64,000 nt of DNA from assembly GCA_036365515.1 (NCBI GenBank), contig CM070876.1:92563800-92627799 (forward strand), written 5' to 3'. Under the pieces are notes generated by a model, which did no database searches, was not told the DNA's origin, and saw only the letters and a list, made by a program, of their open reading frames with translations. Shown in pieces: positions 56,205-64,000 of the stretch (position 1 is its first letter; each line of letters begins with the position of its first letter). The translations under genes were made by a program, and so were the position numbers. Origin of the DNA: Torymus aiolomorphi. Its lineage: Eukaryota > Arthropoda > Insecta > Hymenoptera > Torymidae.

Positions 56205-59200
56205 CGGAGCGTCCGCCAGAAACCAGCCAGCGGGCGCGCGGGACGCATTTTTCATGCAAAACACGCTCTGTTCAACTCGCTCGTAATCGTATTCTGAGTC
56301 TCTCAGAAAAAAAGTATATATATATCGATAGATTTTTTCCTGCTCTTTCCAATGGTGCTATTGTTTTTACTCCGAAACTTTTTCTTCTGGTCGAAAATTC
56401 AAGTTGAAAGTTCAGAGACATTTTTCTCAAAGTATATCATGTTTTTTTTCAAAATGCATATGACCATTCGAAAGTACAAGTCTTAAGCTACAAAACCCTA
56501 AATTTTCAAATTGGAGAAATGAAGGGCTCAAAAGTAACAAGATTAAAAAGACAGCGGTGAGTGGCCGCGCGTGCTCTTCGCGCTGCGCTCGGATGCGCCG
56601 CACGCTCGGGCTTGGTATAATGAGCTCGTAATCGTATTTTGAGTCTCACAGAAAAAAACAAAACACATATATCGATAGATTTTTTGCTGCTCTTTTCAAT
56701 GGTGCTATTTTTTTTACTCCCAAACACTTTCTTCTGATCGGAAATTCGAGTGGAAAGTACAGAATCATTTTTCTTAAAGTATAACATGTTGTTCTTCAAA
56801 ATGCATAGCACCATTCGAAAGTACAAGTTATAAGCTACAAACCCCTACATTTTAAAGTTGGAGAAACGTAGAGCTCAAAAGTAATAAGATTAAGAAGACA
56901 GCGGCGAGCGACTGCGCAAACTTTTTGCGCTGGACCCGAGTGTGCTTTTATAAACGTAGTGCATATTTTCGTTGTTTCCTATTAAAAGCATTACACAATA
57001 TTTATCAGTGCATCATATATTACGTTTTAAATATATTAATTTTTTATTTAAACCTTAATTCTTTTATTTTTATTTGCGATTATTTTTATTGGTCTTTTCA
57101 CGATACTCATGTTTTTCTTAATTCGAGTTTTAGAGGGTTCGGCTTTTTGAACTGGTGGATATAATTGAGAATCTTTGGATGTTGAAAATCGTTTTAGTTC
57201 TAACTTTTTAGTGTTAGCTAATAATCTAACATAGTGAAACGATTGAGTTCCAGGCACTGTTTTCGCTGAATCTAGCCTTTATCTTACATTATCTGTAGCC
57301 TTAGCATATTCATCTTTTGATGAAAAAAAGCACAAAATATTTTCAAAGTATTTAGTCGCCTACTGGTAAAGATCTTGCGGCGTCAATATATAATTATCGG
57401 ATACTTTCCGCAAACTTGCTCGCCTAGCATTACTTTTTATAGAAGCACCGACCATCGCATCAATTTTTTCCGTGAGCAGTCGCATGAAAGTGCCATTCAG
57501 CTTCAACGGAAAAATTTTCATAATGATGAATAAGATTCTGAAAATTAAGTTTATTTTTAAAATGTTGTGCAGCTCCATCAGTAAAGTAAATGATTTTTTT
57601 AACGAAATGAAAAGATTTTTTAAGGTAATTGATTATAATTTCTTAAATTAGGTAAACTGCCACAGTATCATGAATTAAGTTGTCTGAAAAAACCGCCATA
57701 CTTTTGTGTTCAATTTTAGAATCTGAACCTTTGTAGTAAATAACTATTGTTGCCAAACTACATTGATTATTATTATAGTGGAATGATTGTGCCGCATCTT
57801 GTGCAATGAACGCATAGTTTTCCGAAAAATCTAGGGAAATTAAAAATTCTCCTTTGCTTAAGGATTCTCGTAAGATTTGAAAATAAGATGACTGCTGTTT
57901 GGAAATGAAAGAATGAGTTTTAAGTTTATGTAAGAGGAAAAAAGATATCAGTAAATAAAGAACTAGAAACAATTTGAGTTTGCAATGTTGATCTATCAGT
58001 AGTTTTCCACATTTGAAATTTTATTTCATTAACCCCAGACCTTTCAAGAATTAACTCAAGTTCCGTTATTAGAGGTTCAATACCAGGACAATTTTGACAC
58101 ATATTTAAGTAACATTTCGCTGTTGGTGTTTTACAAACTATTTCAGCTATACAATCTTTGTAAGCATCCATTTTATCAAAAGAAACTCCCGAATTTCTTA
58201 AACCAGCTAAGAGGGGTTTGACGTTTTGATGATAAATGCACACACACACTGAATACGTACCACTAGCACCAGCTAAAACACAATATTTAGGGCGACATTC
58301 GGCAAATTTATTGAATCCTATTTTTGATTCGGGATACTGTTCTTTATACTTTAAATATAACTCTCTAAGGTTGTACAAAACAAGTCGTTTCTGAACATAG
58401 GTCTTTGTGCCATCATCATTTCGTATACACTTATTATCTTTATAACCTGGCGTGATTCTACTGTTATCGTCATTTTGATAGAAAAGTTTTACTTCGTTTA
58501 CAGTATCACATGATATTTTTCGGTTTCCCCTTTTATCAACTAAAAGGGATTGACTATCTGACAAACATTTTGTTACAAGCCAACGGGATGAATTAGAAAA
58601 ATTAGCAACGTTACGAGAACTCCAGTTTTTTGGGAGTATTTTAAAAGCAACATTTTTTCATTTTTCGACAAATTATCATCGTTAAACAATTTTTGTAAAT
58701 TAGAAATAATTTCTCTAGATTCTTCCATTGACACTACATTTTCTTCCTCAATTTTCGCATCAAATTTTAATCGACAAGAATCACATATTTTATCTTTATC
58801 TTGTAAGTTCGGAAAACGAGCTGTCATTTTTTCAGAAACAAATCTCAGTTTAGATGAATGCTTTGCTTCATCAAAAGGGTTACAACAGCGATTGAAAATC
58901 TTTGACATTTTAAAGTTTTTTTTTATTATGAAAATAATAAATATTGAGAAAGATAACATTTTCAGTGGGTGATAAATACCTTCCAAGGAGCTTTTTTAAG
59001 TATTGGTAACGACTCTGTGGTCCCTCTAGTGGCAGAAATGATAACAAGTGAAAATGATGCAACGATTAATGTATAATAGACATATACGCACACAGAGGCG
59101 CGTCCAAGAGCAGAACAGATTTCACACGGCCGCTCGCCGCTGTCTTTTCAATCTTATTACTTTTGAGCTCTACGTTTCTTCAACTTGAAAATGTAGGGTT

Positions 59201-59817
59201 TTGTAGCTTATAACTTTTACTTTCGAATGGTGCTATGCATTTTGAAGAACAACATATTATACTTTAAGAAAAATGGTTCTGAACATTCCACTCGAATTTC
59301 CGACCAGAAGAAAGTGTTTGGGAGTAAAACGAATAGCACCATTGGAAAGAGCAGGAAAAAATCTATCGATATATGTCTTTTGTTTTTTTTTCTGAGAGAC
59401 TCAAAATACGATTACGAGCTCATTATACCAAGCCCGAGCGTGCGGCGCGTCCGAGTGCAGCGCGAAGAGCACGCGCGGCCACTCACCGCTGTCTTTTTAA
59501 TCTTGTTACTTTTGAGCCCTTCATTTCCCCAATTTGAAAATTTAGGGTTTTGTAGCTTAAGACTTGTACTTTCGAATGGTAATATGCATTTTGAAAAAAA
59601 AACATGATATACTTTGAGAAAAATGTCTCTGAACATTCAACTTGAATTTTCGACCAGAAGAAAAACTTTCGGAGTAAAAACAATAGCACCATTGGAAAGA
59701 GCAGGAAAAAATCTATGGATATATATCTTTTGTTTTTTTCTGAGAAACTCAGAATACGATTACGAGCGAGTTGAACAGAGCGTGTTTTGCATGAAAAATG
59801 CGTCCCGCGCGCCCGCT
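56205..59817 (-). mobile_element. DDE transposon with dimeric inverted repeats, right end truncated
   Basis: The left end GGAGCGTCCGCCAGAAACCA resembles GGGAGCGTCCAGCAGAAACG of 26464-28489. Each arm has two ~400-bp units with ATCGATAGATTTTTTCC, CTCTTTCCAATGGTGCTAT and AAAGTATATCATG. The right arm stops at GCGCGCCCGCTGAT, so the last ~25 bases that should mirror the left end are missing. The transposase lies on the minus strand between the arms. Confidence 0.8.
57048..58908 (-). pseudogene. DDE transposase, decayed
   Basis: From the ATG at 58908 the protein begins with a Cys motif (RCCNPFDEAKHSS, then ICDSCRLK), like 31452-33372. The next open part (58564-57926) includes ITPGYKDNKCIRNDDGTKTY and KYCVLAGASGTYSVCVCIYH, then CYLNMCQNCPG. 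The catalytic blocks follow: ISLDFSENYAFIAQDAAQSF (near 57840) with the first Asp, a decayed FTDGAAQHF (near 57565), and an EAEWHF/CDG-like block near 57480-57440. The C-terminal part recurs at 57257-57048 (VPGTQSFHYVRLL). At least four frameshifts or stops interrupt it. It is the closest relative of the truncated copy at 27111-27775. Confidence 0.8.
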
Positions 59818-60622
59818 GATGAAATAGAACTATTGCATATTTTGCTCTAAAACTTTATATTTGTGTTTTCGGGCTAATTTGGAATGAGTAAAAAAATTTT
59901 GACCAACATAACTGCTTGAAATTTTAACACAAGTGGTAAAAATTTTCAGTCAATTTTTATATTATATAGTTGTTATACATACGGTCCTCCCCTAGGGGCT
60001 GAAGGACCTTGTTGAGTGCCAGGCGGGTGACCTACCTTGGTAGGGGACCCGGATGGTCCGATGGGGAGACTCAGTCGGCGCGAGAGGGCAAAGGTGAGGC
60101 GTAGCTGCATGCATGTGACGTCCTATAAACGGGTAGTCCTGGTGTGTGGGGGACCCCCTATAAACGGGAGGCCTAGTGTGAATGGGATGGCAACCCGGAA
60201 CAGGGTTCGTCCAAGTGAGTGTAGGGCAGGTAAGTCCCAGCTACCGCCTAGCCCGGGCCGGATCGCGCCGATGGCCAACAACCAGCCCCCCATCCAAGGT
60301 GGTGGACTGGATGGGTATATGCACCCCCTGATCGGAAGGTGTCAGGCGACCCGTTCCAATAGGATTCGTGGCCCTCGGGGTATTGGAGGGTCTCTAACGG
60401 AGCCTCAGAGGCGCCTGGCGCAACCTCTGAGTATCTTAGTCGCCTTACACCCACAAGCGGGGCTCTGCGGCGGCGAACCTTTAGTTCCCTAGCTACTCGT
60501 GGGACTCAAATGGAGAAGTACCTTAATATGAAAAAATCACCAAGGGAGGCGACTGGAGAGGTGGAAGAAACGAGGAGTCAATCCTCAGAGCCCCACACCC
60601 TGGCAGCCCCACAACAGAGGAA

Positions 60623-61688
60623 ATGTCGGTGACTCCTGAGGGCATCGCCCCGTCTACTTCGGCAAACGGAGGAGAACGCGCCTAGGACGAATTGACACCC
60701 AAAGGGGAGGATTTGGTGGTCTACGGACCACACCTACCCGCTAAGAAATGCGGTGCATACCGTAAAAAACTAGCCAAACTCAGGAGGGAGGCAGAGGGTA
60801 ACCTCAGACCCCCACTGCAGCAAGGTCAGGCACCAGCGGTCCAATCCCAGGGGACTCCAAAGAGGAAGAAGGGGGAGAATTACACCCCGCCCTCAGCCCA
60901 CCGGGACGACAAGAGGCCACGGAGAGCGGGCTATGAGCCCCCGAGGGGTCACGCCACCAAAGGCCCGACCCGTAGGGAGGAAAATAGATCGCCCAAGGGA
61001 GGCGATCAAAAGGTGGCGGAGGGTACGGGTCCGTCGGGGGCACCTCAAAAAGGTGCTAGCGGCGGGGTCGGGCTCACGGCCGCACAGAGGATGAACCCCC
61101 TGACCGCAGTTGCTACGGCGGAAGAGTACCCTGAGGTCCTACTGACCCAGGAGGACTTCAGCCGCCTTAGGGCCAGTTTTAGGGAATTGGGTAAGAAGAC
61201 TCCCCCGGAACAGATGCCCAGAATAAAGACATCGTTCGGGAAGGGGGGGGGGGGTCTTCGTTTTCGTGGCCTCCGACCGAAGGTCAAAGGAGTGGCTACT
61301 AAATAAGGTGGCCACCCTTGAGCTCGGGGGCCCGAAACTCAGGGTGAGAGGGGTAGAGCTCATCCAGAGGTTACACAAGGCCACGATCTGGCTCCCGGAA
61401 CCCCCTGAGGAGCAGGCCGAGGTCATGAACAGATTGGGGACCTACAACCCCACCCTGAACATGAGCGGATGGCGTGCGGTAAAGGCGGCACCACTTAAGA
61501 AGGACTCGGGAAGGCAGGACACTGGAGAGAAATACGTTCTGGTGTTCCAGCTGCCCGAATCTCGGGTCAGGGCCTTAGAGGCCCTTGACAACAGGCCCTG
61601 GATGGAGTTAGGTAGGGTCACCTTCAAGGTGTCTCGCCAGGCTCCAGAAGGGGTTGAGGTTGAGGCAATGACGATGGAACAGGCATAA
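60623..61688 (+). pseudogene. LINE ORF1 (Gag-like)
   Basis: The ATG at 60623 opens a frame with one TAG after 20 codons (near 60683), then a basic Lys/Arg/Pro-rich region (TPKRKKGENYTPPSAHRDDK) to about 61240. A run of nine or more G near 61241-61252 shifts the frame, and the C-terminal domain continues at 61266-61688. That part has a pattern (IWLPEPPEEQ, NPTLNMSGWRAVKAA, PWMELGRVTFKV) like the DUF4780-type domain of some insect ORF1 proteins; I hold this loosely. No CCHC knuckles are visible. The stop TAA at 61686-61688 overlaps the ORF2 ATG. Confidence 0.7.
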
Positions 61689-64000
61689 TGGCCCCTCCGT
61701 CACTGCCAATAATCCAGATCAACTTGCACCACAGCAAGGGCGCCTCTGCGATCTTGCAGAAGGGCTTGGCTGCGGTGCACACAGGCCTATCGTTGGTCCA
61801 AGAACCATGGATAGTGAACGGCACAATAAGGGGTTTGGGAGGGTTGTGTTTCAGGGACGCGGCATCGATCAGGCCTAGAGCATGCATAATGGCAAAAGGG
61901 ATCAATGTCGTGCCCCAATGGGAACTTTGCACTGGAGACCTGATGGTGGTCACAACAGAGATGGACGACGTCGGAAGAGTGGCCATAGCGTCGGCATACT
62001 TCCCCAACGTTGGGGGGCAAAATGAAAACGTGCCGCTAACGGAAGTGATGCGACTAATATATAGTAGACTACTGCAAGGTGCTGAGTATGCCCCTACTGA
62101 TAGGATGTGACGCGAACGCACACCATCAACTATGGGGCAGTACTGACACCAATCCGCGTGGATAACGCCTGGTGGAATATCTGGTGACTACAGAACTAGA
62201 CATTCTGAATGTTGGCAACACGCCGACCTTCCGTAATGCTGAAGGGAGGAGGTGTTGGATATAACTCTATGCACCAGCAACCTTACAGACAGGATTGCCA
62301 ACTGGAGGGTGTCGGACGAACCATCGCTATCAGACCACGAACAGATCAGGTTCGATCTGGTGGCGGATACGCCCGAGAGACCCCAATGGAAAAGAAACCC
62401 CAGAGACACGGACTGGGTAAACTACTCAGCAGATCTCGCGAAATCCCTTAGGAACTTCCCTAAAGCAATTGACGACGTATTCACGTTAGAGGCGGCCGCC
62501 AATATGCTAAAGGACGAGATACTGAATGCATATCACAACAACTGCCATCTCACAAAACTCAGGCCCAGAGGCCAAGTTAGATGGTGGAATAAAGGCCTGG
62601 CTGCCCTTAGGGAGAGGACTAGAGCCCTTCTTAGAAAAGCCAGGAAACGTAACGACCCTCTTGACTGGCAGGAATATAACCAGGAGAGGGATCGATACAG
62701 AAAAGAAATTAGGAAGGCCCAGCAGACGAAGAGGGCCTCCTTTTGTGAGGAAGTTTGAGGAGGGGCCGAGGGTGCCAGACTGAACAAAATGCTGTCAAGC
62801 AATCCAGAGGCTGCCCTTGGCTCTCTAAAACTCCCGAACGGCAGTTTCTCTACATCAGATAAAGAGACTATGAAATGGCTGATAAAGGCACACTTCCCCA
62901 GTTTTACGTAGTGGAATGAGGAAGGGCCGATCCCGAAGGAGGACACGGAGGCGAGTGGTAGGCGACTGAGGGCGCCGATATGGCGCCAAAATCGCAAACT
63001 GGCAAACCAGATAGTGACCCCGGAGAGGATAAAATGGGCCATAAACTCCTTTAAACCATACAAATCACCTGGACCGGACGGGATATATCCCGCGCACCTA
63101 AAGAAGCCAGAGCATGTCCTAGTTGGACCACTGGTTAAAGTGACCAGGGCGAGCCTAATGCTGGGGCACGTGCCCGCTGCTTGGCAGGGCGCGAGGGTGG
63201 TGTTCATACCGAAACCAGGAAAAAGCGGATACACCTCTTCGAAGGATTTCCGCCCCATAGGCTTGACTTCTTTCCTGCTTAAAATCTCTGAAAGACTCGT
63301 TGATCGGTATATCAGAGATGTTACCTTAAGAGGAAAAACCCTGCATGCGGGCCAACACGCATACAGGGCAGGTATCTCCACGGAGACAGCCCTGCAAAGG
63401 GTGATACAGCTAATTCAGCTCCAGCTGGAGAACGGAGGCTTTGCTGTCGAAACCTTCATGAGCATAGAAGGGGTGTTCAACCATACCTCAAGAGACGTCA
63501 TTAGTGATGCCCTGAGGAGGTTTGGAGTGCCTGATATGCTAGTGGACTGGACGAGCCGTATGCTCGGAAACAGGCAACTAGAATTGACCGAAGGCAACAC
63601 CATGCTAAGGGGTGGTGTCTCCTCGGGCTGTCCGCAAGGGGAGTCATGTCGCCTCTGCTATGGTGTTTGGTAGTGGACAATCTCTTAACAAACCTAAGTG
63701 AGGAGGGATGCCAGGTTATGGGTTACGCCCATGACATATTGATCACAAGGCGCGGACACTTCCTACACACTCCCATGGAACTCACACAAGGGGACTTACA
63801 GATTGTAGAAGCCTGGTGTAGGAGCACGGGCCTCGGGGTCAACCTAGACAAAACAGAAGTCATGGTATTCACCAGGAAATATAAGTGGCATAGAACATGC
63901 CAACTAACGCTCAATGGGAAGGCACTCAAGCTATCCAAAGAGGTCAAATATCTAGGAATCACCATGGACAGCAAGCTGGCATGGGGGAGACACCTAGAGG
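61688..64000 (+). pseudogene. LINE ORF2 (endonuclease and reverse transcriptase), partial
   Basis: Starts at ATG 61688. Endonuclease motifs are QINLHHSKGAS (residues 8-18), QEPW (near 38), GCDANAHHQLWGS in another frame (near 62105) and LSDHEQI (near 62325). The RT has NSFKPYKSPGPDGI (63045), FIPKPGKSGYTSSKDFRPI (63205) and GVSSGCPQG (63613). The first catalytic Asp of RT is changed (FMSIEGVF near 63455), and the YADD box reads YAHDI (63724-63738). Frameshifts or stops occur near 62110, 62160, 62756 and 63650. The frame runs on past 64000 (YLGITMDSKLAW). It is dead by several independent lesions. Confidence 0.85.

Larger units (their letters stand above)
59981..64000 (+). mobile_element. Non-LTR retrotransposon (LINE), 3' end beyond the window
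   Basis: A GC-rich 5' region (about 59981-60622) with repeated CCTATAAACGGG words is followed by ORF1 (60623-61688) and ORF2 (61688 onward), overlapping as TAATG. ORF2 has an apurinic-type endonuclease and a reverse transcriptase. The layout and start-stop overlap fit the R1/LOA/Jockey group of insect elements; I cannot fix the clade. The 5' part contains open frames (for example 60037-60492) with no recognisable content. Confidence 0.85.

Noticed and set aside
60037..60492. Open frame upstream of LINE ORF1
   Set aside because: It lies in the GC-rich 5' region of the LINE, has no recognisable domain and is overlapped by an antisense frame; treated as untranslated.

Overview
The window reads as a transposon-rich, probably heterochromatic or intergenic, stretch of an animal genome, most likely an insect. 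The reasons are AT-rich background with GC-rich islands, many microsatellites, Ty1/copia and Ty3/gypsy LTR elements, an ITm (Tc1/mariner) transposase with DD41D spacing, an intron-containing Tigger/pogo-type transposase, an insect-type non-LTR element with UAAUG-coupled ORFs, and many MITE and foldback structures. A hymenopteran is my best guess, at low confidence. I find no convincing host gene and no functional RNA gene. Coding capacity is almost all from mobile elements, and only two coding units are close to intact: the copia polyprotein (35108-39274) and one DDE transposase with a single frameshift (31452-33372).

Layout. 1-10 kb: degenerate tandem arrays, hairpin MITEs, a 30-bp minisatellite, and a 1.5-kb foldback element (6989-8528). 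Each arm of the foldback carries a tRNA-like segment with pol III A and B boxes. A relative (8725-9460) has the same interior but a different terminal word array. 10.07-17.50 kb: a large element bounded by arrays of a palindromic word built on AGATCTCATATGAGATCT. A TTAA-flanked element (10888-14710) is nested inside it. 17.5-22.1 kb: a second copy of the 1-2.4 kb array, old tandem duplications and short-word arrays. 22.2-34.1 kb: three related DDE transposons (22696-26249, 26464-28489, 30046-34044) lie end to end at TA-rich sites, with a Helitron-like element carrying a roughly 110-bp satellite between two of them. 34.67-39.94 kb: a young copia element with matching LTRs and a perfect AAAAC target duplication.

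41-44 kb: a decayed, intron-containing DDE_1 transposase gene, split by a Penelope-like insertion with a 14-bp target duplication. 44.18-47.8 kb: the LTR, leader and gag remnant of a gypsy element. 47.8-54.9 kb: a dead copia whose RT is split by a word-array element, which itself contains a palindromic DD41D transposon with two head-to-head transposase copies. 55-59.8 kb: a tandem repeat and a fourth member of the DDE family. 59.98-64 kb: a degenerate non-LTR retrotransposon that runs off the right edge.

Common themes are repeated nesting at (TA)n sites, elements whose inverted arms have grown to include promoters or whole genes, and families in which a conserved core or interior is joined to arrays of a short word that differs between copies. 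The last pattern is the strongest candidate for something undescribed.
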